DNA of 64,000 nt from Candidatus Latescibacterota bacterium. GTDB taxonomy: Bacteria > Latescibacterota > UBA2968 > UBA8231. The DNA lies in contig JAJEGS010000039.1 of the NCBI GenBank assembly GCA_022819745.1, positions 496,001-560,000 on the forward strand, read 5' to 3'. A program made the translations under genes and the position numbers. Shown one piece after another: positions 49,856-58,238 of the stretch. How positions within the stretch are numbered: the first letter of the stretch is position 1; the number at the start of each line of letters is the position of its first letter. The notes beneath the pieces were generated by a model. The model had not been told where the DNA came from. It searched no databases and saw only the letters and a program-made list of their open reading frames with translations.

Positions 49856-52489
49856 GTGACACGTCTAACGATAATATTTCTGTATTGCGGTTTGCTCCTC
49901 GGGACGCCGCAGCCGTCTGCGGCCCAGCGCGCCACCGGATTTGACAATCCCTATTACACTTCAGCCACTGAAGTCGCGCCCTCAACTCTCGTCCCTTCAG
50001 TGCGCAAGTGGTACCAGCCGCAGCGCCTGTACGAACTCTACGACTGGCGGCAAGACCAGTACTCCAACTATGCGCGCAACCCCTATCAACGCTACAATGA
50101 CGTCTTCTTAGAGGGATCGCCCTTTTACGACATCTACGGCTCGTACATCAGCCAAGGTTGGCGGGTGTACAACTGGACCGAGGACTATCCCACGGCCAGC
50201 GGCAGCAGCATCTTCAAAAGCCCGCGCTTCAGCTCGTGGTTCAGCAACGTCCTCATTTCCTCCAGCCACTCCGGCCAGTTTCACTCTTCGCTGATGGTGG
50301 GCGACGGCATCCGCACGACCCTGACGCCACTTACTTTTTCCAAGCCGCGTTTCGACGGCGTGCAGTGGGACATGATGTCGGACAAATACGCTCTGACTCT
50401 GCTTACCTCGCGCATCAACAACACCGGCGTCGTCGCTGGCGTCGCCGGAGAGGCTGGCGTGAAGTTCAGCACGTTCACCAACATGTGGGCCGCCAAAGGT
50501 CAAGTCAGCATCGGCGACTTTTCCAATGTCGGCCTAACATTTGTCAACGCCGCCCACATGAACTCCAACATTCCCTTTGGCGACAATTCGCTCAAAGGCC
50601 AACTCAGCGGGCCGATGAACAACGACTTCGTGCGCTCGATCATCGTGCGCATTTCCGACGACTCGCCCGAAGACGGCGAAGGCGGTGCCTTGCTGTCGCG
50701 CTGGCGCATCTTTGCCAATGGCGTCGAACACACCGACGATATCGCGCCCGTGGTGGAAGGTGGCTTCCGCCGTCGCGGCGTGATTGAAGCAAGCGGCACC
50801 GACGTAATAACCCTCACGTTCAACATCGAGGACTTCTCACCCACCGTCGATGACGAAATCGACGACTTCCGCGAAATTGAGCACGTGGAGATCGGCCTAG
50901 TACTGGCCAACGACTACAAAGTGGAGGTCGCTTCCAACAAACAGACCAACCAACTCGGCGCCCCTGTGTTCCTAACTGTCCTTCGCGCACCGGGCAATGT
51001 CAAGGACGGGGCCAACCAAGCCTTTCACACCTTTAGCTACGGCCTGCCCACCGGCAACCGGCTACTCGGCTTTGACCTGTCGATCAACGACGTTGCCGGT
51101 TTTGACTTGAGGGGAGAATACGTGCGGAACTTCCAATACCGCCGCTTCCCCAACGAAAACTTCATCCGCGAACAAGCTCTCGCTACCAACACCGCCGAAG
51201 CCTTTTACCTGACAGCGCAGAAGCGGCATTACCCGTGGACGGTTTTCGCCGAGGCCTTCAGCATGGACGCGGAATACTCGACCCAAGCCTTTATCCCTAA
51301 CTCCGAGGGCGAAGTGTACTACGGCAACGAGCAACAAAGTGTGTACGAATTCGTCGATGACAACGACGATCAAGACGAGTTACCCGACTGGACCCGGCGC
51401 TACTACGGCCCGCGCGTCAACACCCGCCAAGGGACGGGACTATTGACCGACAGCGCGGTTTTCCCCGGGATCGACGAAAACAACGACGATCTCTCGGATT
51501 TCAATCGCAACTTCAACCGCCTACCCGACTACGCCGAGCCTTTCCTGCGCTTCGAGATCGATCCCCCCGATTTTCTCTTTGGCATGGACATGAACAACAA
51601 CGGGGTCATCGACCGCTTTGAAGACGACTCCGAAGCGGACTATCCCTACAAGCGCGGACACCGGGGATACAACACATACCTAGGCGTTGAAATCGCACCG
51701 GACATAAACCTCATGGCCGGCCGCCTCGACGAGCGCCTACTGAAAACCGCCCGCGAAAACGCGACCACGTACCTGCTCTTGACCGCGAGCGAAAAGTTCC
51801 CGCGCTACAACCTGCAATTGCGGCTGATCGTCAATCCGCGCAAGGTCGCAGACGACATTCCCGAAGATGTCTTTTTGTGGGTCGATACGCCCGGCACATT
51901 CGGGGAATCGCGCTTTATCCGCGACCAGCTCGTGGCGCGCGATGCGTTCGTCAACACCACGTATTTAGACGTGCGCTACGACCGCTACATCTCGTTTACC
52001 ACCAAGTTCAAGCACGAACAATACACGCAATTGGGGGCGGCTACTGAAGAGCTAAACAACCAGCGCTTCCTCGGCGTGATCAACAAGGCCCAGTACCCGC
52101 TCCACCTGCGCTCTTGGGATGTGACCTTGAACTGGAAACAGCTCTACAGCAATCGGGTGCCGGCGGACAAAGGCGCGTTGCAAACGTCCGATATAACGGA
52201 GATTTTCTCGCTGCTGGCCGGCCGCGAGATCAACCGCAACATGAGCTTTACCGCAGGCGTCGAATACGAGATCGCCAACAATCTGGGCGAGCAGCCCGAG
52301 GGGTTTCTAGAAGACGGCACTACGCTAGTGCTGGCCGGCCAGATCGCCAACCAATCGGCCTATCAGGGGTATGCGCTTACTACCAACGTCGGGCTGCGCT
52401 GGACCCGCGAAGACCTCGACTCAGCTCCTGCCTCGGCCAAGCTATTCACCTTTATCAGCGTCTTCGCCGGGCTGGGCAAGGACCTGTAA
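49856..52489 (+). CDS. Large predicted outer-membrane beta-barrel protein of the surface cluster
   Basis: GTG 49856 with GGGAGAGAGG just upstream gives ~877 residues with signal MTRLTIIFLYCGLLLG...SAAQ. The mature protein is rich in alternating beta strands and aromatic residues, with DFLFGMDMNNNGVIDRFEDD in the middle. A run of membrane-strand-like segments closes it (SFTAGVEYEIANNL, YALTTNVGLRWTRED, FTFISVFAGLG). It has no FlgD tail. I do not recognise a family. It could be a barrel that anchors or exports the three upstream surface proteins. Its 3' end overlaps the convergent PpiC gene by 48 bases. Confidence 0.6.
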   Translation: MTRLTIIFLYCGLLLGTPQPSAAQRATGFDNPYYTSATEVAPSTLVPSVRKWYQPQRLYELYDWRQDQYSNYARNPYQRYNDVFLEGSPFYDIYGSYISQGWRVYNWTEDYPTASGSSIFKSPRFSSWFSNVLISSSHSGQFHSSLMVGDGIRTTLTPLTFSKPRFDGVQWDMMSDKYALTLLTSRINNTGVVAGVAGEAGVKFSTFTNMWAAKGQVSIGDFSNVGLTFVNAAHMNSNIPFGDNSLKGQLSGPMNNDFVRSIIVRISDDSPEDGEGGALLSRWRIFANGVEHTDDIAPVVEGGFRRRGVIEASGTDVITLTFNIEDFSPTVDDEIDDFREIEHVEIGLVLANDYKVEVASNKQTNQLGAPVFLTVLRAPGNVKDGANQAFHTFSYGLPTGNRLLGFDLSINDVAGFDLRGEYVRNFQYRRFPNENFIREQALATNTAEAFYLTAQKRHYPWTVFAEAFSMDAEYSTQAFIPNSEGEVYYGNEQQSVYEFVDDNDDQDELPDWTRRYYGPRVNTRQGTGLLTDSAVFPGIDENNDDLSDFNRNFNRLPDYAEPFLRFEIDPPDFLFGMDMNNNGVIDRFEDDSEADYPYKRGHRGYNTYLGVEIAPDINLMAGRLDERLLKTARENATTYLLLTASEKFPRYNLQLRLIVNPRKVADDIPEDVFLWVDTPGTFGESRFIRDQLVARDAFVNTTYLDVRYDRYISFTTKFKHEQYTQLGAATEELNNQRFLGVINKAQYPLHLRSWDVTLNWKQLYSNRVPADKGALQTSDITEIFSLLAGREINRNMSFTAGVEYEIANNLGEQPEGFLEDGTTLVLAGQIANQSAYQGYALTTNVGLRWTREDLDSAPASAKLFTFISVFAGLGKDL

Positions 52490-53821
52490 GCTAACTTCGG
52501 CGAGTACTTCAGTATTTATCTCGATATCCTCACTGTATTGCTCGCGCAGCCGCGCGATAAAGGCGTCCATGGCCTTAGTTGCCGCCTGCTGCCTCAACAG
52601 GGTTTTGACGCTGTTATAGACCAAGGCTAGATCCGCAACTTTGCCATCAGTGCGGGTAAACATCTCGACGTTGGCATCGTAGTACGCGCGAATGTCCTCT
52701 TCGGTGATGGGCTGTTGGCGCGCCACTTCCCTGCCCTCGGTGCGATAGAGCCACTCGACGATGAGCGCATCGCGCTTTTGCTCCACCGGCTCGCGCACCT
52801 TGGGGTCGCAGTCGTATTGCAGCTTGCGGCCCTCCGCCATCATAATCTGCACCCCCGCCAAGTTCTCGGCCGCCTTGTATCGGGCGGCACTGTCGAGCCG
52901 ACTGTGGCTCGCTTCTAGATTCGCCCAGTACGCGGCCGTGGTCAGTTGGCCACCGCGCCAGCTAAAGAGCACTTGCTCTTCCCCATCGGGCGCGGTCAAG
53001 GTTTTTAAACCTTCGTCGTGGGACTCTAGCTCGTATTCGCGGCGCAGGCGATGGACGTATTGTTCCATATCGTCGGCCCGCTTTTGCACGCGCGCTTTTT
53101 CTTGCAACCACTCGCGCTGGGCCGCAAAATCCACGTGCCGCCTTTTGTCGAGTCGGAAGACGTGATAGCCTATTTGGGTCTTCACCGGATGCGGATAGAG
53201 TTGGCCCTCGTCCATGGTCCGCAGTGGTTCCATCAACTCGGGCAGCATGTGGCCCATCTTGAACCACCCCAACTGGCCAGCCGGGCCAAAGCGCCGCTGG
53301 ATGGTCTCCGTTGAATAGATGGGCACCAGCGACTCAAACAGAGTGTCCTCTTGCAGGGCCGTTAGTACTTCCAGAGCCTCTTCTTCGGTGGCGCAGACGA
53401 TCTGCTGGCTCAAGACTTCGACATCGTATTCGCGCTCTTTGGCGAAAGCCCGCAATTCCTCTTCGGTTGATGTGTAATCGCCGTGCAGGGCCTCTTCCTC
53501 GTACAGTTTGTTCATCACGGCCCTTTGCTCGGTGCGCTCGACTTCGCGGGCAATGCTCGGCTCGAGATCGAGGCCGCGGCGCAGCCCTTCGCGCACCAAC
53601 AGTTCGCGGGCGATCACGCCGTTGAGCAGCGTTAGCTTAGCATCCGCATTCATCTCTTCAATGTGCTTGTAGCCCGTTTGCATCAGCTTTTGCGCTCGCT
53701 CCCTAAACTCTTCCTTTGATAGGGTGGTTTCGCCGATGCGAGCGACGTAAGTAGGCTCAGGTTCTGTCCCACAAGCCACGAGCGCGAGCAAGGAGACGCG
53801 AACGATTGCTCTCAACTTCAT
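52442..53821 (-). CDS. SurA/PpiC-like peptidyl-prolyl isomerase lipoprotein
   Basis: ATG 53821 with GGAGA ~10 bases upstream gives 459 residues with a lipoprotein signal (SLLALVACG). An N-terminal SurA-like helical region (YVARIGETTLSKEEFRERA) precedes a parvulin-type region near 130-230 (EVLSQQIVCATEEEALEVL, FGPAGQLGWFKMGHMLPEL, VKTQIGYHVFRL). A second, degenerate half follows, with ITEEDIRAYYDAN. It would assist folding of exported or outer membrane proteins in the periplasm. It is the last gene of the TPR-CRTAC1-PpiC operon. The convergent barrel gene overlaps its 3' end. Confidence 0.8.
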   Translation of the reverse strand: MKLRAIVRVSLLALVACGTEPEPTYVARIGETTLSKEEFRERAQKLMQTGYKHIEEMNADAKLTLLNGVIARELLVREGLRRGLDLEPSIAREVERTEQRAVMNKLYEEEALHGDYTSTEEELRAFAKEREYDVEVLSQQIVCATEEEALEVLTALQEDTLFESLVPIYSTETIQRRFGPAGQLGWFKMGHMLPELMEPLRTMDEGQLYPHPVKTQIGYHVFRLDKRRHVDFAAQREWLQEKARVQKRADDMEQYVHRLRREYELESHDEGLKTLTAPDGEEQVLFSWRGGQLTTAAYWANLEASHSRLDSAARYKAAENLAGVQIMMAEGRKLQYDCDPKVREPVEQKRDALIVEWLYRTEGREVARQQPITEEDIRAYYDANVEMFTRTDGKVADLALVYNSVKTLLRQQAATKAMDAFIARLREQYSEDIEINTEVLAEVSLQVLAQPGEDADKGE

Positions 53822-53837
53822 ACGACAAATTTCTCCG

Positions 53838-55469
53838 TTATTTTTTTGTAGTTTCCTCAATGACAATGTGTTGATTGGCCGCCACGTTTAAGAGGGTCTG
53901 CACTGCGCCGCTGGGCCAAAAAACTTGCAGTGAATCTACTTGAGTATGGCGGCTCAAACCCAGCGTTAAGCGCACGTCGCTGCTGCCCATGTATCCGTAG
54001 CTGCGGCGAATTTCGCGCTTTTGCACGAGGTCGCCCGCCACGGCCCGGATTTTGGTGCCGAGCCCGTCGCGATTGCTTTGGGTGCCTACAGCTTTGACCG
54101 TCAGGTAATTATGACCGCTGTGGTCGTTGCGCAACAACGTGCAGTGGGGCGCGTCCGAATCCGACACAAAGATATCGACATCGCCGTCGTTGTCGTAATC
54201 GCCCAAAGCAGCACCGTGGCTGACGCGCTCGACGAGCATCCCCGGGCCGCTAGTGTTGCTCACGTCGGCAAAGGTGCCATCGCCCTGATTGCGGAATAAC
54301 TGGTTTTGCTGCGGATAAGTCGTGTCCGGGTCGAACTCGCGCACGTTTTCATCGAGATGACCGTTGGTAACAAAAACATCGAGGAAACCGTCGTTGTCGC
54401 TGTCGAAAAAGACCGCAGCCATGCCCAAGTAGGGCACGCTCGGCGCGCCGAGATGAGCGACAAACGTCAGGTCGCTGAAAAAACTTCCGCCATCGTTGTG
54501 GTATAGCGTATTGGGCAGCCACTGAAAGGTGGCCAAGATAATGTCGAGCCGGCCGTCGTTATCGTAATCGCCGAAGTCCGCGCCCATAGCGGACTCAGCG
54601 TACCCCTCCTCGTTGTACGCCACCCCGGCGATGATGCCGTGCTCTGTAAAGGTGCCGTCGCCGTTGTTGAGGAAGAGGAAATTGGGCTGCCGGTCGTTGG
54701 CAATGAATAGGTCCGGGTCGCCATCGTCGTCGCAATCGCCAAACACCGCGGCCAGTTGTCGCCCCTCATTGCTGAACAAGCCCGCCGCGCGCGTCGCATT
54801 GGCAAACGCAAGGTCGCCGTCATTGCGATAGAGCACACCAGCCTGGCCGGGGTACGCGAGAGGGCCGCAGATCGAGCGTGCCGCGCCTGTAAAGCACTCC
54901 TTGTTCGCATCCAAATCGAACTCCATGTAATTGGCCACGTAGAGATCCAAGTCGCCATCGCGGTCGTAGTCGGCAAAGGCCGCATGCGCTCCCCAACCCG
55001 GATCGCCGAGGCCGGTCCGGTCCGTCATATCGGCAAAGGTACCGCCATGACCCTCGTTGTGATAGAAGACGTTGGGTCCGTAGTTGGTCACGTACAGGTC
55101 GGGGCTACCGTCGTTATCCACGTCGCCGACCGCAGCTCCCATACCGTACCCTGAATCGCCGGTGCGCGTCGCCTCCGTGACATCCGCGAAGGTACCGTCG
55201 CCCTCGTTGCGGTAGTGGGCATTGCTACCGGGCGGACCGTCATAGCCCGGCAGGGCTGTGCCATTGACGATGTACAGGTCGAGGAAGCCATCGCCATCGG
55301 AGTCGAAGAACGCCGCACCCGAGCCGATGGCTTCGGGCATGTACTTCCGGCCGCTCGCGCCGTTTACATAGCGGAAGTCAATGCCCGCGGCGCGTGTCAC
55401 CTCGACGAAGTGGGGAGCGGATTGGGCGCTGACGCTGGCAGCCACCAATGCGATGAGTAGCAAGACCAC
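53838..55469 (-). CDS. Secreted CRTAC1-type FG-GAP/ASPIC-UnbV protein
   Basis: GTG 55469 lies 2 bases after the TPR stop and gives 543 residues with signal MVLLLIALVAASVSAQ. The N-terminal motif FVEVTRAAGIDFRYVNGA is the standard start of CRTAC1 proteins. Six or more FG-GAP calcium loops follow (DSDGDGFLDLYIVNG, DVDNDGSPDLYVTNYG, DYDRDGDLDLYVANY, DYDNDGDVDIFVSD). The last ~70 residues are the ASPIC/UnbV domain (RDGLGTKIRAVAG, VDSLQVFWPSGAVQTL). It is a calcium-stabilised surface or periplasmic propeller. Grouping with a TPR lipoprotein is common in this type of protein. Confidence 0.85.
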   Translation of the reverse strand: MVLLLIALVAASVSAQSAPHFVEVTRAAGIDFRYVNGASGRKYMPEAIGSGAAFFDSDGDGFLDLYIVNGTALPGYDGPPGSNAHYRNEGDGTFADVTEATRTGDSGYGMGAAVGDVDNDGSPDLYVTNYGPNVFYHNEGHGGTFADMTDRTGLGDPGWGAHAAFADYDRDGDLDLYVANYMEFDLDANKECFTGAARSICGPLAYPGQAGVLYRNDGDLAFANATRAAGLFSNEGRQLAAVFGDCDDDGDPDLFIANDRQPNFLFLNNGDGTFTEHGIIAGVAYNEEGYAESAMGADFGDYDNDGRLDIILATFQWLPNTLYHNDGGSFFSDLTFVAHLGAPSVPYLGMAAVFFDSDNDGFLDVFVTNGHLDENVREFDPDTTYPQQNQLFRNQGDGTFADVSNTSGPGMLVERVSHGAALGDYDNDGDVDIFVSDSDAPHCTLLRNDHSGHNYLTVKAVGTQSNRDGLGTKIRAVAGDLVQKREIRRSYGYMGSSDVRLTLGLSRHTQVDSLQVFWPSGAVQTLLNVAANQHIVIEETTKK

Positions 55470-55471
55470 GG

Positions 55472-56674
55472 TTAATCCTGCGTTTGGCTTGCGGCGTTGA
55501 ACTTGCGGGCGAGGGCTGCGCCGCGCTGTAAGCGGGCATTGTCCGGCTCAAAGCGCAAACCCCGCTCATAGCTTGCCAGCGCTTGGGCAAATGCTTCTTG
55601 CATCATCAGCGCATTGCCAAGCGCGAGATGCGCGAGCACATACGTGGAGTCAGCGCGCAGGGCTTGGCGGAACAGGGACATGGCCTCGACCACTTGGCGG
55701 CGGCGCAAATAGAGGTTACCCAAGTTGTGGTACGAGGGTGCGAAATTGGGGTTGCGGTCCAGGGCTTGCAAATAGTACAAACGCGCTTCTTCGTACTGTC
55801 CGCGCTGTCCGTATAGCGCGCCTATCTTGTGGTACAACTCGGCCTTGTCGGGCGTCCGAGCTAGAGTAGTGCGCAGGCCGATGAGGAGCTTTTCCTGCTT
55901 TTCCAGTTCGTTGTACAGGGCCAATTGGCGTCGTCCTTCTTCCTGCTGACCACTGCGCAACAGGGCATTGCCGAGGTTGAAGCGAGCCCGCGCAAAGAGC
56001 GAATCGAGCGCCACGGCGCGTTGCAATTCAACGATGGCCGCAGCGTACTCACGGCGCTTGTACAAGGCCGTGCCGAGGCCGTGGTGGTACTTGGCCACAG
56101 TCGAATCGGCGGCTAGGGCACGGGCATACGCCGCTTCGGCCGCAGCGTAGTCGTTGAGCTTGAGATGGGCCTCGCCGAGGTTGTACCATGCCTCGCTGTA
56201 GTCGTCTTGCAAGGCAACGGCGCGGCCATACGCGGCAACGGCCTGCTCGTACTGGGCTTGGCGAAAGTACAGCAACCCGAGCGCCATCTGCGCCCAAGCG
56301 TAATCCGGGGTCGCGCGCGTGACCTCCTCTAACAGGGCGAGGGCCTCGGCGTGGCGATTGAGACGGGTCAGCACAATGGCCAGTTCGGTTTGCGCCTTGG
56401 CGTAATCGGGTTGCAGCACGATGGCCTGTTTGTAGGCTCCTAGGGCCTCGGTCAGCTTGTTGTCGCGTGCATAGGCGTCAGCTAGGTTGCGGTGAGCTAC
56501 CGCAGAATTGGCATCGCGTTCTACCGCGCGTTTCGCGGCTTCTATGGCGGCGGCATAGGGGCCTTGGTGCAGGCGACTTACAGGTGCCGCATCGGTTGGG
56601 CGCGGTTGGCGGTCGTTGGGAGGGTCCTGACAGGCGACGAGTGCTAGGATCGACAGGTAGCAGAGTAGGGGCAT
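55472..56674 (-). CDS. TPR-repeat lipoprotein
   Basis: The 400-residue protein starts with MPLLCYLSILALVAC, a short lipoprotein signal. About nine tetratricopeptide repeats follow, each with the W/L-G-Y-A-P pattern: AKRAVERDANSAVAHRNLAD, AYKQAIVLQPDYAKAQTEL, AVALQDDYSEAWYNLGEAHL, ALAADSTVAKYHHGLGTAL and others. Such proteins scaffold complexes at the membrane. It leads a minus-strand operon with the CRTAC1 gene 2 bases away. No clear Shine-Dalgarno is seen before ATG 56674. Confidence 0.85.
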   Translation of the reverse strand: MPLLCYLSILALVACQDPPNDRQPRPTDAAPVSRLHQGPYAAAIEAAKRAVERDANSAVAHRNLADAYARDNKLTEALGAYKQAIVLQPDYAKAQTELAIVLTRLNRHAEALALLEEVTRATPDYAWAQMALGLLYFRQAQYEQAVAAYGRAVALQDDYSEAWYNLGEAHLKLNDYAAAEAAYARALAADSTVAKYHHGLGTALYKRREYAAAIVELQRAVALDSLFARARFNLGNALLRSGQQEEGRRQLALYNELEKQEKLLIGLRTTLARTPDKAELYHKIGALYGQRGQYEEARLYYLQALDRNPNFAPSYHNLGNLYLRRRQVVEAMSLFRQALRADSTYVLAHLALGNALMMQEAFAQALASYERGLRFEPDNARLQRGAALARKFNAASQTQD

Positions 56675-57039
56675 ATTGAGGGTGGAGGATTATTTAATTT
56701 TAGCTATTAATTGCGTTTAAGTATGTCTCTTCGCCGTCTCCGTGTCCACTTCGGCACCCAACCCGCCGATTCCGCATGGCCGGTTTCAAGTAGATTGAAG
56801 TGTCTGTCGTCTGCACTCGACTCACGTTTTGTACCTCCGGGTCGGTCTAGTCCCTAAAGGTCTCATTCATGGGTTGTGCCCGATACAGTCTAACCCCGCA
56901 CATCCCGTCTTCCCCACTGTGCTGCCGCCTTGGCATGGATATTGCAATGCAAGAATTACGAATGGCCCCAACCGTCCCCTCCGGTTCGGACGGCTTGGTA
57001 CGCCCTAATTCCTAATTGACCCAAGGATCTACGGCTTCT
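56675..57039. other. Intergenic region at the left edge of the accessory island
   Basis: No gene is evident in these 365 bases. Bases 56714-56753 match 39458-39497 and mark the edge of the island homology. A CCGTCC/GGACGG hairpin lies at 56972-56993. AAGGA at about 57023 serves the Rpn copy 2 start. Nothing else was recognised. Confidence 0.5.
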
Positions 57040-57906
57040 ATGGCAGAATTTGACGTGATTTCCAAGGCCCTCATTCAGACCTATCCACAAGACTTCGCCC
57101 GCTTCGCGCTAGCCCAAGACGACGTCGAGGTGCTCGAAGTGCTCGATACGGAGCAACCCACTGTAGAGACGCACCGGATGGACAGCCTTATGCGCGTGCG
57201 TATCGACGGCACCGAAGCGCTGGTGCATCACGAGTTTCAAACGACAGATAGCACCCCTTCGGCCATGCCGTTGCGAATGGCTGGCTACATAGGTCGGATG
57301 CTGGAACAGTACGGCCGGCCGGTCTATTCCCATGTCATCTACCTGCGGCCAAACGCCGGACGCCATGATCGCGGCGAGTACGTGCAAGATCGTTTGGGCT
57401 ATCGCGTGGTTATCCAATACAAGGTGATTCGGCTGAGTGAGTTGGCCGGGCAAGCCATTCTCGACGGTGGCTATACAGGCTTGTTGCCCTTCGCGCCGCT
57501 GATGCAGCCGCCGGAAGGGCTGGCTGCCGCGCCGTGGTTGCGGCAGTGCGTACAGCGAGCCGAGGCCCTGCCGATGGCGGCGGAGATCAAGGCCAATTTT
57601 TTGACAGATTTGGTCATTCTGAGCGGTTTAGTGTATGATTATCAAACCATTCAACGCATCATACCGGAGGAGATCATGTACGAATCGTCGGTTATTCAGC
57701 ATTTTGCCGAGCAGGGGCGCGAGGAGGTGGGCCGAGAATTTCTCCTCGATGTGTTGGCCCTTCGCTTTCAGCCGGAGGATGTGCAACGGTTGGCCAGCCG
57801 CATTGAGGCCATCGACGATGTTCAGCGCCTCAAGCAATTACATCGAGCGGCCATACAGGTCCCCAGCCTCGAAGCCTTTAGGCACCTGTTAGACGCCGAC
57901 GAGTAG
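57040..57906 (+). CDS. Rpn family recombination-promoting nuclease (copy 2)
   Basis: ATG 57040 (the frame runs back to 57016) with AAGGA upstream gives 288 residues beginning MAEFDVISKALIQTYP. Nuclease motifs are HRMDSLMRVRIDG, EALVHHEFQTTD and IYLRPNAGRHDRG. The C-terminus has MYESSVIQHFAEQG and RLKQLHRAAIQVPSLEAFRHLL. It is the most divergent of the three copies and lacks the TKxII-x-EEx spacing of the other two. It forms the left flank of the helicase island and points away from it in coding direction. Confidence 0.85.
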   Translation: MAEFDVISKALIQTYPQDFARFALAQDDVEVLEVLDTEQPTVETHRMDSLMRVRIDGTEALVHHEFQTTDSTPSAMPLRMAGYIGRMLEQYGRPVYSHVIYLRPNAGRHDRGEYVQDRLGYRVVIQYKVIRLSELAGQAILDGGYTGLLPFAPLMQPPEGLAAAPWLRQCVQRAEALPMAAEIKANFLTDLVILSGLVYDYQTIQRIIPEEIMYESSVIQHFAEQGREEVGREFLLDVLALRFQPEDVQRLASRIEAIDDVQRLKQLHRAAIQVPSLEAFRHLLDADE

Positions 57907-57950
57907 AAGCGCTGTCTAACGCTAGTTATCTAAAAGGAACGTCTGTGAGT

Positions 57951-58238
57951 TCAAGAGTACAAAGGCTCTAATTCACGTTCGATCAATTCAATCTGTTGAG
58001 GACGTTTTTTCTTTACTCTTTGAACTATCTCGCCGTTTGAGACCGCCTCAATAAATTCTTGCGTGCGAAAATTTTCTTTCTGGAAAAATCGTAAGCCTCT
58101 TATACAGATGGACCTAGTAGTACCCTCAGAAGAAGTGTCCTTAAAACCCAGGTTGTTATCTATGATCTGAAAAGCCTCCGCATGCGTTTTACCATTCACT
58201 CTCATAAGTCGGACAACAGGGATTAGATAATCTTTCAC
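57951..58238 (-). CDS. Unrecognised 95-residue protein, last gene of the helicase operon
   Basis: GTG 58238 shares one base with the helicase stop (TAGTG), which implies re-initiation. The protein begins MKDYLIPVVRLMRVNGKTHA, has a Gly/Thr/Ser-rich centre (EGTTRSICIRGLRFFQ) and a basic VQRVKKKRPQQ near the end. I know no family. The region is more AT-rich than nearby genes. It could be an accessory or immunity-type component of the operon, or the modified end of the helicase split off by mutation. Confidence 0.55.
   Translation of the reverse strand: MKDYLIPVVRLMRVNGKTHAEAFQIIDNNLGFKDTSSEGTTRSICIRGLRFFQKENFRTQEFIEAVSNGEIVQRVKKKRPQQIELIERELEPLYS

Noticed and set aside
52442..52489. 48-base tail-to-tail overlap of barrel and PpiC genes
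   Set aside because: Convergent 3' overlaps of this size are common in compact genomes, and both ends look intact.
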